NCBI GenBank assembly: GCA_030430365.1
Contig: JAUIFP010000009.1
Coordinates: 1 to 53,255 of the forward strand
Origin: Alphaproteobacteria bacterium
GTDB lineage: Bacteria > Pseudomonadota > Alphaproteobacteria > Sphingomonadales > Sphingomonadaceae
Reading direction: 5' to 3'
DNA length: 53,255 nucleotides
Numbering within the stretch: position 1 is the first letter of the stretch; every line of letters begins with the position of its first letter. Both the position numbers and the translations under genes were made by a program. Of the stretch, positions 44,090 through 50,593 are shown one piece after another. The notes beneath the pieces are model-generated. The model saw nothing but the letters and a program-made list of their open reading frames with translations, was not told the DNA's origin and did not search any database.

Positions 44090-44610
44090 TATTCCTCACT
44101 CCCATGACTGTAACCGGCAATGGACACGGAATTGAGGTCCATGCGGGCGAAGCGCCAGCCTTCGTCGGTCCTTGTGCATTGCATGGATATCTCGACCAGC
44201 ATCATCGCGGCCAGGCTATCGATTTCGTCGCGCTTATTGGGGTTGTAGCGGTGCTGTTGAACCAGCGCGGTGCCGGTTGCATTGTCGCTGTCCACTACGT
44301 TCCAGCGGATGTTGTTTATGGCGTGGCGCCCAACTGTGGGGCGCTCGTTCGCCGCAATGCCTTCCCACATTTCGCGGAACTTGGCGCGGCCTGCGACTTC
44401 CACCTGGCCATCGGCAGTCCAGATACCGTCAACCGTAAACACGTCGGTCACCTTGGCCGGATCCACTTCGTCCAGGCCTTCACCGTATGTGTAGAGAATC
44501 TCGGTGCAGGCGTCCTTGATCAGGAGCTTTTCGACCTGACCTGTGTCGTCATGGGCAAAGCCAGGAGAGGCGAGCGCAACCAGAGCTCCGGCAGCGAGTA
44601 TCGGTTTCAT
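44089..44610 (-). CDS. Secreted SnoaL_4-like (NTF2-fold) protein
   Basis: 173 residues with a Sec signal peptide ending near ASPGFA. The mature NTF2-fold part contains EILYTYGEGLDEVDP, VFTVDGIWTADGQ and RHAINNIRWNVVD. It resembles the Tat-exported protein at 38868 in architecture. It is placed between the 32-residue membrane peptide gene (4-bp overlap) and the two-domain SnoaL lipoprotein gene (1-bp overlap), so all are made from one mRNA. Confidence 0.85.
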   Translation of the reverse strand: MKPILAAGALVALASPGFAHDDTGQVEKLLIKDACTEILYTYGEGLDEVDPAKVTDVFTVDGIWTADGQVEVAGRAKFREMWEGIAANERPTVGRHAINNIRWNVVDSDNATGTALVQQHRYNPNKRDEIDSLAAMMLVEISMQCTRTDEGWRFARMDLNSVSIAGYSHGSEE

Positions 44611-44705
44611 GATTTGTCTCCGCGATGTCTGGCCCAGTCGCGCAGGATCACCACCAGCAGCACAAACGTGGCGAATAGCAGCGGGCCATATTGGTGGGGC
44701 ATCAT
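44607..44705 (-). CDS. 32-residue single-pass membrane peptide
   Basis: A short gene with an ATG at 44705, GAGGAG upstream, and a TGA at 44607-44609. The product MMPHQYGPLLFATFVLLVVI continues with LRDWARHRGDKS: a short polar start, one membrane helix and a basic cytoplasmic tail. Its ATG overlaps the stop of the DoxX-like gene by 4 bases, and its TGA overlaps the ATG of the SnoaL gene by 4 bases. Two exact ATGA junctions plus the ribosome-binding site make a chance frame unlikely. It may be a small subunit or assembly factor of the DoxX-like protein. Confidence 0.72.
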   Translation of the reverse strand: MMPHQYGPLLFATFVLLVVILRDWARHRGDKS

Positions 44706-45217
44706 GGGCAGGGGCTCCTCAAATAAGGGGCTCTCCAGAGCGGCCGTACCTTTGCCTTGGGTGTCACCAGCGGCAGGAAATAATCGGCGTAGCAAGCCAG
44801 GATGAAGAGGTTGAAGCCAATCTCCCTCGCGCCGGAGAACACGATATTGGGTGAACCGTCGACGAAGAAACAGAGATAGGCGATGATCACGCTGATGGGC
44901 AGTTCGATCGCGGCTGCCAATGGAACGAAACGATTGGCGAGCAGGCAAATGCCGACCGTCATTTCAATCACCTTCACCACGTCGTAAAGGCCGATTTCTA
45001 TCAGTTGCCCCATGAAAGGGCCGATCGGTGAAAGTGTGGGATCGCCGCCGCCGCCAATGTCGAAGATCGGGACGAAGTGATTGAGGCCGGAAATCAGGCT
45101 GTGCGCACCGAATGCCATACGCACCCAGAGCAGCGCGTAGCGAGTCCAATCGATTTGGAACGCCTGTGCATCAGACAAAGGGCTGGCCCTTTTCGCAATC
45201 CATGACTCTCTCCCCAT
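44702..45217 (-). CDS. DoxX-like membrane protein (paralogue 2)
   Basis: 171 residues from ATG 45217; the frame is open to 45280, but the extra part has no family likeness. Four membrane helices are predicted. GAHSLISGLNHFVPIF and LYDVVKVIEMTVGICLLANR match the DoxX-like protein at 39984 (GLNHW and LLANRFVPLA are shared). It is the first gene of the long minus-strand operon running to 39486. It is divergent from the MBL-fold gene, with the operator-like site 45269-45281 between them. Confidence 0.83.
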   Translation of the reverse strand: MGRESWIAKRASPLSDAQAFQIDWTRYALLWVRMAFGAHSLISGLNHFVPIFDIGGGGDPTLSPIGPFMGQLIEIGLYDVVKVIEMTVGICLLANRFVPLAAAIELPISVIIAYLCFFVDGSPNIVFSGAREIGFNLFILACYADYFLPLVTPKAKVRPLWRAPYLRSPCP

Positions 45218-45268
45218 TGTCACCGTGATTCGGTGTTTCAACTTGACAGGGGACTGTAACGACGCTGG

Positions 45269-45281
45269 ATTGTTAGGCAAT
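45269..45281. promoter_or_regulatory. Operator-like motif ATTGTTAGGCAAT
   Basis: The dyad GATTG-ttagg-CAATC (45268-45282) is perfect over 5-bp arms. It sits 18 bases before the MBL-fold gene and 51 bases before the divergent DoxX-like operon, so one bound regulator could control both directions. Confidence 0.5.
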
Positions 45282-45299
45282 CATGGAAGAGGAAAATTT

Positions 45300-46205
45300 A
45301 TGCATCAGCAGCAACTCGGTCGACTGAAAGTCAGCAAGGTACTCGATAGCTACATGGCTTCGGCGGGCCTTCCGGTATCCATGATCTTTCCCGACGTGAC
45401 GCATGACGACATGCGGAAACTTGCCAGCTGGTGCCCGCTTCCCGAAGTGACGGAAGATCCGACGACGTCGCTTATTGCGCTGAGCGTGCACAGCTTCGTC
45501 ATTCAGCTTGATGGACAGAACATCCTCGTCGACAGCTGCAACGGCAACCACAAGACCAGAGCGCTCGACATGGTCGACAATCTCGAGACGCCGTATCTCG
45601 AAAACCTGGCTGCCGTGGGGCTGAAGCCCGAGGACATTCATCTGGTGATGTGCACCCATCTCCATTTCGATCATGTCGGCTGGAACACGCGGCTCGAAAA
45701 TGGCCGCTGGGTGCCGACTTTCCCCAATGCCCGTTACCTCTTCGGCAAGCGCGACTATGAACATTGGAGCACGCAGGAAGATGAAGCGGAGCTCATCCAC
45801 CGGCAGGCATTCGACGATTCCGTGCTGCCGATAGTTCAGGCCGGACTGGCTGATATAATCGACACTGACGATCCCGTGGCGGTCCGGCAGGAGATCGGCA
45901 ACGGCGTCTGGATCGAGCCGGCCTATGGCCATTCCCCCGGCTGCGTCACCGTTTCCGCGCAAGCAGACGGTGCTCCCGCGCTTTTCTGGGGCGATATCGT
46001 CCATCACCCGGTCCAAATGATCCGGCCGGAGCTGACGCTGCCGTTCGATCACGATCAACCGACTGCGGCCAAGACGAGGCTCGCCATGCTCGATCGCATT
46101 GCCGATAGCGACACGATCTGCTTCCCGGCGCATTTCGCCGATCCGTCAGTCGGCCGCGTGTTGCGCGACGGCTCCGTCTATCGTTATCAGTTCATCGACA
46201 GCTGA
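45300..46205 (+). CDS. MBL-fold metallo-hydrolase
   Basis: 301 residues from ATG 45300, after GAGGAAA. It is a metallo-beta-lactamase fold with the metal motif THLHFDHVGWN (His120, His122, Asp124, His125). Later ligands are in AYGHSPGC, WGDIVHH and FPAHF. The pattern resembles quorum-quenching lactonases and other MBL hydrolases of the AttM or PQQB-like groups, so a lactone or ester substrate is plausible. There is no signal peptide. It is convergent with the flavin reductase gene and divergent from the DoxX/SnoaL operon. Confidence 0.9.
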   Translation: MHQQQLGRLKVSKVLDSYMASAGLPVSMIFPDVTHDDMRKLASWCPLPEVTEDPTTSLIALSVHSFVIQLDGQNILVDSCNGNHKTRALDMVDNLETPYLENLAAVGLKPEDIHLVMCTHLHFDHVGWNTRLENGRWVPTFPNARYLFGKRDYEHWSTQEDEAELIHRQAFDDSVLPIVQAGLADIIDTDDPVAVRQEIGNGVWIEPAYGHSPGCVTVSAQADGAPALFWGDIVHHPVQMIRPELTLPFDHDQPTAAKTRLAMLDRIADSDTICFPAHFADPSVGRVLRDGSVYRYQFIDS

Positions 46206-46228
46206 CGCCGCCGGCATCGCTGCCAGGT

Positions 46229-46729
46229 TCAGCAGACGCTGGTTTCCAACCTGGCAAAGCGGCCGCGGTGGAATAGCAGGGGATCCTTGTCGCCGTTTTC
46301 GAATGCCATGACGCGGCCGACCAGGATGATGTGGTCGCCGCCTTCATAGCGGTGCTCCGTCTCGCATTCGAAACGTGCCGAACAGCCTTCAAGCAGCGGC
46401 ACACTGCCCAGGCCGACGGAGGTCTGGACATTGGCAAAGCGGTCCTGATCCGAGGTGGCGAATTGCATCGCCACGGCTTCCTGGTCGCAGCTAAGCACAT
46501 GGATGGCGAAGCGCGGTGCTTCCATGAATATGGAATAGCTGCGTGAAGTCCTGGCGACAGACCACAAGACAAGCGGCGGATCGAGAGAGACCGAGCTGAA
46601 ACTGTTCGCGGTCATTCCGATCGGCGCACCTGCGCTGTCCAGAGTGGTGATTACCGTCACACCGGTCGCGAAATGGCCCAGCGCATCGCGAAAGCTGCGC
46701 GGATCGAATGGCGCGTTATTGTCAGTCAT
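46229..46729 (-). CDS. Flavin reductase (HpaC/HsaB-like)
   Basis: 166 residues, a flavin_reduct domain with FATGVTVITTLDSAG, MTANSFSSVSLDPPLVLWS and the late GDHIILVGRV. Such enzymes reduce FMN or FAD with NAD(P)H and feed a separate flavin-dependent oxygenase. The matching oxygenase is probably the acyl-CoA-dehydrogenase-fold protein at 50594-51832. This gene instead sits third in the operon with the phthalate-dioxygenase-like Rieske gene and YciI. It could also support the Rieske oxygenase, since no ferredoxin reductase is seen. I find no clear ribosome-binding site. Confidence 0.9.
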   Translation of the reverse strand: MTDNNAPFDPRSFRDALGHFATGVTVITTLDSAGAPIGMTANSFSSVSLDPPLVLWSVARTSRSYSIFMEAPRFAIHVLSCDQEAVAMQFATSDQDRFANVQTSVGLGSVPLLEGCSARFECETEHRYEGGDHIILVGRVMAFENGDKDPLLFHRGRFARLETSVC

Positions 46730-46753
46730 AGGATTGTATATTGGCTGTAATGC

Positions 46754-47044
46754 TTAGCCGGCAGGCGGTTTCATGGCGGCGATCCGATAGCGTCGCACGG
46801 AGACGAGTTCGAACACTCCATTGGCGACATAGGGATCGGCCTGCGCCAAATCTTGTGCGGCGGCATCGCTGTCCGCCTCGATAATGACGACGCTGCCTAC
46901 CGGTTTGTCGTCACTGCCCAGCAAGGGGCCGGCGAGCGCCATGGCGCTGCCGAGCCCTTTGCGATAGGCGATGTGATCCGGGCGCTTTTCCTCACGCGCA
47001 GTCGGATTGCCGAGTTCGCGATATTCGACGAGGAAATGCGGCAT
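46754..47044 (-). CDS. YciI-like protein
   Basis: 96 residues, a dimeric ferredoxin-like alpha/beta YCII domain. The start is MPHFLVEYRE, with His24 in RPDHIAYRKG, and LAGPLLGSDDKPVGSVVIIE and DPYVANGVFE follow. YciI proteins include muconolactone isomerase relatives and a 5-chloro-hydroxyhydroquinone dehydrochlorinase, so a small isomerase or lyase step in ring degradation is likely. It starts three bases after the Rieske stop codon, so the two are translationally linked. Confidence 0.88.
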   Translation of the reverse strand: MPHFLVEYRELGNPTAREEKRPDHIAYRKGLGSAMALAGPLLGSDDKPVGSVVIIEADSDAAAQDLAQADPYVANGVFELVSVRRYRIAAMKPPAG

Positions 47045-47047
47045 GGA

Positions 47048-48319
47048 TCAGGCGGCCTCTTCGGACGGCTGCAGGTGCTCTGCGAGCGGCTGGATGTCCT
47101 GCCACTTCTTGTCCGGATCGAAGAAGAAAGTCTCCGCCGTGATTTCGTTCCAGTCGAACTTTGCCTGGTTCGCCTCGGGAATTTCGCCGGTTTCGGCAAA
47201 GTGCCGTGCAGCGCGCAGCATCATCCGGCGGAACGCCACGACAGCCATGTCGCTGCGGCCCAGATGTTCCTTGGTGCGATCGGCGATCCTGCCCATGGTT
47301 TCGGAAACCGCATGGTCTTCCAGCGCCACGCCGGTGATGCCGGACATGTTGCCTTCCTTGGCCTTCATCGCCTCGCGGTTCTGGTTGTACCAGACGTCCT
47401 TGCCGTTGGTCTTGAAGAAGTTCTCGTCCCACACGACACCGGATTCTTCGATGCGGTGCTGGCGATCAATCGTCTGGCCAGCATCGTAGAAGAACTGGAT
47501 ATGCCAGGTGGTCTCATCGTCGCGCGGAACGAAAGCATTGATCAAGCGGCGGTTGCGGCGAAATTCCGGCGCCTTCGGGCCGTCTGGCGGAATGAAGGTG
47601 TAGAACGGCAGCGGAACCTGCGTCATGCGGCCATTCTTGGTGCTTTCATCCGCATTGCGCACGGCGCAATAGCGCAGGCCGTAGCGGGTGAATTCCACTT
47701 CCAGCTTCGGGCGCAGATCCTTCTCATGCGGCCAGCGGGCTTCTTCGCTCCATGGCACGGAGCGATGGAGAACGCCGGCATGGGAGGAATCAACTGCGCC
47801 TTCCAGCGCCTGCGAATAGTTGCATTCGTAGATGACGCGGAAAGCCTCGCAGCTTCCCTCCGGCATATCGAACCAGGGGAAATGCGGGAATTCGGGCTGA
47901 TTTTCTTCCGGCCCCATATAGGTCCATACCATGCCGCCAGCGACGCGCGTGGGATAGGCCTTGACCTTCATGGCCTTGGCGAGCTTGGAATTCTCCGGCT
48001 CGGCAGGCGTGTCGAGGCACTGGCCGTTGACATCGAATTTCCAGCCATGGAACAGGCAGCGCAGGCCGCAATCCTCGTTGGCGCCCAGGGCGAGAGAAGA
48101 ACCGCGGTGCGGGCAGTGCTCGTCCAGCAGGCCGACCTCACCATTGGAATCCATGAAGCAGACCAGATCCTCGCCCATGAGGCGGATTCTGATGGGCTTG
48201 CCATCCGGTTCCAGCTCGTTGAGAACAACGGCCGGCATCCAGAAACGACGCATCATTTCGCCCATTGTGGAGCCGGGGCCAACCCGGCAAAGAAGCTCGT
48301 TATCTTCGTGAGAGAGCAT
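47048..48319 (-). CDS. Rieske aromatic ring-hydroxylating oxygenase, phthalate 4,5-dioxygenase-like
   Basis: 423 residues from ATG 48319, after GAGGTG. The Rieske centre is Cys69/His71 (HCPHRG) and Cys88/His91 (CLFHGWKF). The iron site is EGAVDSSHAGVLH, with Asp177 and ligands His180 and His185. The start MLSHEDNELL and the overall length fit the phthalate 4,5-dioxygenase/phenoxybenzoate dioxygenase group, which uses an FMN-ferredoxin type reductase. No such reductase is encoded in the window; a flavin reductase of another type is in the same operon. The ring substrate is unknown. An operator-like site lies 16 bases before the start codon. Confidence 0.93.
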   Translation of the reverse strand: MLSHEDNELLCRVGPGSTMGEMMRRFWMPAVVLNELEPDGKPIRIRLMGEDLVCFMDSNGEVGLLDEHCPHRGSSLALGANEDCGLRCLFHGWKFDVNGQCLDTPAEPENSKLAKAMKVKAYPTRVAGGMVWTYMGPEENQPEFPHFPWFDMPEGSCEAFRVIYECNYSQALEGAVDSSHAGVLHRSVPWSEEARWPHEKDLRPKLEVEFTRYGLRYCAVRNADESTKNGRMTQVPLPFYTFIPPDGPKAPEFRRNRRLINAFVPRDDETTWHIQFFYDAGQTIDRQHRIEESGVVWDENFFKTNGKDVWYNQNREAMKAKEGNMSGITGVALEDHAVSETMGRIADRTKEHLGRSDMAVVAFRRMMLRAARHFAETGEIPEANQAKFDWNEITAETFFFDPDKKWQDIQPLAEHLQPSEEAA

Positions 48320-48334
48320 TTGACGCACCTCGTT

Positions 48335-48347
48335 TTGTTAGACAATA
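48335..48347. promoter_or_regulatory. Operator-like motif TTTGTTAGACAAT
   Basis: The core TTGT-tag-ACAA is a perfect dyad. On the minus strand it lies just after a TAGAAT -10-like element (48353-48358) and 16 bases before the Rieske start codon, as expected for a repressor site at the transcription start. Confidence 0.5.
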
Positions 48348-48360
48348 GGTTATTCTATCC

Positions 48361-48379
48361 TGACTCGCCCCCGGAGTCA
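48361..48379. repeat. Inverted repeat TGACTC-gcccccg-GAGTCA
   Basis: Perfect 6-bp arms lie in the divergent region between the Rieske operon and the small plus-strand gene at 48402. It differs from the ATTG/CAAT dyads and may be bound by a second regulator. Confidence 0.35.
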
Positions 48380-48401
48380 CTACCCTAATCGGAGAAATGG
48401 C

Positions 48402-48695
48402 GTGGACCTCGACGATATCCTCCCGATCGAGAATTTTTCAGACCTGACGATCCAAAATCTTGCCGACCGGATGCAGCGTTCGAACTCGTTCGAGCAGTAT
48501 GTTTACCGCGAAAGCGAGATGGACGAGCTGTGGCGCCTGCTGGACGTTGCTGTGCGCACCGGAGACCCGGATGGACTGCGCAGCGAAGAGAAGCTGCGCA
48601 TGATGCGTGACATTGTACACAAGGCGCATGACCTTGTCGGCATGGAAGGCAAGCCCAAGGAAGCCGCCGAGACATTGCGCGAGGCGCTGATCTAA
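48402..48695 (+). CDS. Small helical protein of unknown function
   Basis: 97 residues from GTG 48402, with GGAG eight bases upstream. It is acidic, almost wholly helical and cytoplasmic, with no Cys. Conserved-looking segments are NSFEQYVYRESEMDELWRLL and SEEKLRMMRDIVHKAHDL. I do not recognise a family. It is divergent from the Rieske operon and shares the regulatory region. It might be a small partner or regulator of that operon, or a LigA-like small subunit for the LigB-type dioxygenase further on, though I see no LigA signature. Confidence 0.65.
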   Translation: MDLDDILPIENFSDLTIQNLADRMQRSNSFEQYVYRESEMDELWRLLDVAVRTGDPDGLRSEEKLRMMRDIVHKAHDLVGMEGKPKEAAETLREALI

Positions 48696-48760
48696 AAGGT
48701 TCGCCAGACGGGCTGCGCTTGCGCATACTTGCAGGCCGGACGCGAAACCTCGCGCCAAGC

Positions 48761-49195
48761 CTAAGTCTGGCTCGTCGCGACCAGCATATTACAGGGCAAA
48801 TCGCTCAGCAGTCCGCTGCCGACCGACCCGGCGAACCAGCGGGCCAATACGCCTTTGTCGCTATGGCCGACAATCACGAGATTGGCGTTCCACTCATGGG
48901 CGCAGCCAGCGATTTGAGCGGCGGGGTTCCCGTCGCGAATGCTTTTGGTGACCCGCAATCCCTGGCCTGAAAGGCGCTTTGCGGCTGCTTCCAGCGCTGT
49001 CTCGATCTGGTCTCTTTCCATTCCCCAGATATCGACTGTCCCTAACCCCGGCTGCGGTATCATCTGGGTGGATGTCGCCAATATGCCGACCAGATGAAGT
49101 TCCGCATTGCAGAGTTCGGCAAGGCCCGCGCCCTGATTCAACGCGACTTCGCTGAATTCGGAACCGTCATATGCGACGAGAATCTTCTTATACAT
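48761..49195 (-). CDS. Universal stress protein (UspA family)
   Basis: 144 residues from ATG 49195, after GGAGGAG; three earlier in-frame starts are less well placed. The start is MYKKILVAYDGSEFSE. The ATP-binding loop is GHSDKGVLARWFAGS followed by VGS, which fits the G-2x-G-9x-G(S/T) rule, so it belongs to the ATP-binding Usp branch. It probably helps the cell under stress from toxic aromatic intermediates. It is encoded 240 bases after the extradiol dioxygenase gene on the same strand. Confidence 0.92.
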   Translation of the reverse strand: MYKKILVAYDGSEFSEVALNQGAGLAELCNAELHLVGILATSTQMIPQPGLGTVDIWGMERDQIETALEAAAKRLSGQGLRVTKSIRDGNPAAQIAGCAHEWNANLVIVGHSDKGVLARWFAGSVGSGLLSDLPCNMLVATSQT

Positions 49196-49404
49196 AAGCA
49201 TCTCCTCCATGATCAGTTTTGCAAAAGGCAGGGTAGGGCAGGCGGACCGCCAGCTCAACGCTGATGCTTTTATCTGGCCGGAGCTCCAGCTGGACGCATC
49301 TCGCCGATCGATGGCGGCGGATTGCGCAGCGTGCTGAAGGCATGGCCTTGGCGCGGCCGGAGTGCCGGCATCGATATTAAGGGCGCGGTGGCGGAGAAGC
49401 CGAA

Positions 49405-49428
49405 TGAGGCGGTTACACGGCCGCCTCA
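49405..49428 (-). terminator. Hairpin after the extradiol dioxygenase gene
   Basis: TGAGGCGG and CCGCCTCA form an 8-bp stem with an 8-base loop, starting 7 bases after the stop codon on the minus strand. The following bases are only partly T-rich, so it is either a weak intrinsic terminator or an mRNA-stabilising hairpin. Confidence 0.45.
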
Positions 49429-49435
49429 GACAAAG

Positions 49436-50428
49436 TCATTTCCAGTAGACGAAGCCCATCGCGTTGCCGGTTCCCGCCTCGCTGCGATAGCAGGGGATGT
49501 AATCCAGCACATGCGGTTCCAGTCCGAGTTGGGCCATCGCACCGGCAACCGGAATCCAGTTTTTCATTTCCGATGTCCCGTCACGGAAGGTCTTTTCACC
49601 CAGAGCAAAGACTGGTTCGAATTCCTTCTTTTCCAGCGCGGTCAGGAATGTTTTGTCGACATTCTCGTCCACCACGAAATGGGTCAGTCCGCCACTGGCG
49701 ATCAACGCCACGCGCAAATCGGAATCCCACTCGCGGATCGCTTCCAGGATCGATTGGCCGAACTTGTAGCAGCGGCGCATGGTCGGCTGGTTCGGCGGGA
49801 AGAAGGTGTTCACCGTCACCATCACGCTGGCGCAAGGATTGTCGCGCATGATGCGGCGATAGACGAAGCCCCAGGCGTGCGGCGTTTCAGGCCGCGGCAA
49901 ATCCGACATGGCGGCGACATCGAATTCATCGGCGATCGCCTGTTCGATGATCTTAAGCGCCAATTCGGGGCAGCCCTTATAATCCGCTCCGCCGGACGGA
50001 ATGTAGCCGGGAAGTGAGATCTCGATGCCTGGCGGCAGCTCCGCCTTCCGTTCGTCGGAGAATTCGTAGTTGGTGATCTTGTCGCCGTAGTGAACGCCGA
50101 AAGCCGGGTTCAGCGTGTTGCGATAGATTTCGTTCTGATCGTTGCCGATGACCACGGCGACATCGATTTTGGACTCTTCGAAGATATCGGCGAGCTTTTC
50201 AATATTTGCCTGGCATTCGAGCTGCCGCTGGTCCCAGACGTCCTTATTGGCTTGCTCGGCAATACCTTCGCCCGCGCGGGCCTTTACCAGTTCGTCGAAC
50301 GACCAGTCGCCGCCCTTCCACGCATGCAGCATCGTCTTGTCTGACGGAACACGCTGGCCCCAGGTTTCCGTTTCCGTAACCAGCATGGGGCCGTGGCTCG
50401 TGCCAATTCCAAGGACAACTTCCGCCAT
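49436..50428 (-). CDS. Class III extradiol ring-cleavage dioxygenase, LigB-like
   Basis: 330 residues from ATG 50428, after GGAGAG; the frame is open far upstream without coding character. The start MAEVVLGIGTSHGPML carries the conserved His12. VVIGNDQNEIYR supplies further active-site residues, and LIASGGLTHFV holds the catalytic His. This is the catalytic beta-type subunit of protocatechuate 4,5-dioxygenase-like enzymes, which open catecholic rings with Fe(II). A LigA-type alpha subunit is not recognisable nearby. It is divergent from the flavin-dependent oxygenase gene, with a shared operator-like site. Confidence 0.9.
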   Translation of the reverse strand: MAEVVLGIGTSHGPMLVTETETWGQRVPSDKTMLHAWKGGDWSFDELVKARAGEGIAEQANKDVWDQRQLECQANIEKLADIFEESKIDVAVVIGNDQNEIYRNTLNPAFGVHYGDKITNYEFSDERKAELPPGIEISLPGYIPSGGADYKGCPELALKIIEQAIADEFDVAAMSDLPRPETPHAWGFVYRRIMRDNPCASVMVTVNTFFPPNQPTMRRCYKFGQSILEAIREWDSDLRVALIASGGLTHFVVDENVDKTFLTALEKKEFEPVFALGEKTFRDGTSEMKNWIPVAGAMAQLGLEPHVLDYIPCYRSEAGTGNAMGFVYWK

Positions 50429-50520
50429 GAATTTCTCTCCAGCTTCGTTTTTGTCTGCCAGCCCAAGGTAGGCTGACGGGGCGGGGCCTCTTGCAGACCC
50501 TGCCAATATCGGATACTCAA

Positions 50521-50533
50521 AATGTATAACAAT
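50521..50533. promoter_or_regulatory. Operator-like motif (ATTGTTATACATT on the minus strand)
   Basis: It shares ATTGTTATAC with the site at 38842. It is located between the divergent LigB-like gene (93 bases away) and the flavin-dependent oxygenase gene (61 bases away). Confidence 0.42.
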
Positions 50534-50593
50534 CTCAGCCCGCCGGTCAATCGCGTCTCTCACGGCGGGGCAAACATTAAGGAGAGCAAGAAG

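Noticed and set aside
46729..46745. ATTGTATATTGG near the flavin reductase start as a further operator
   Set aside because: Only the left half fits the motif, and the site lies in a 24-base gap inside an operon where no promoter is needed.
46853..48388. Long open frame of 511 codons on the plus strand opposite the Rieske/YciI genes
   Set aside because: It is the antisense shadow of two clearly recognised genes. The translation is Arg/Ala/His/Leu rich without family motifs, as is common in GC-rich DNA.
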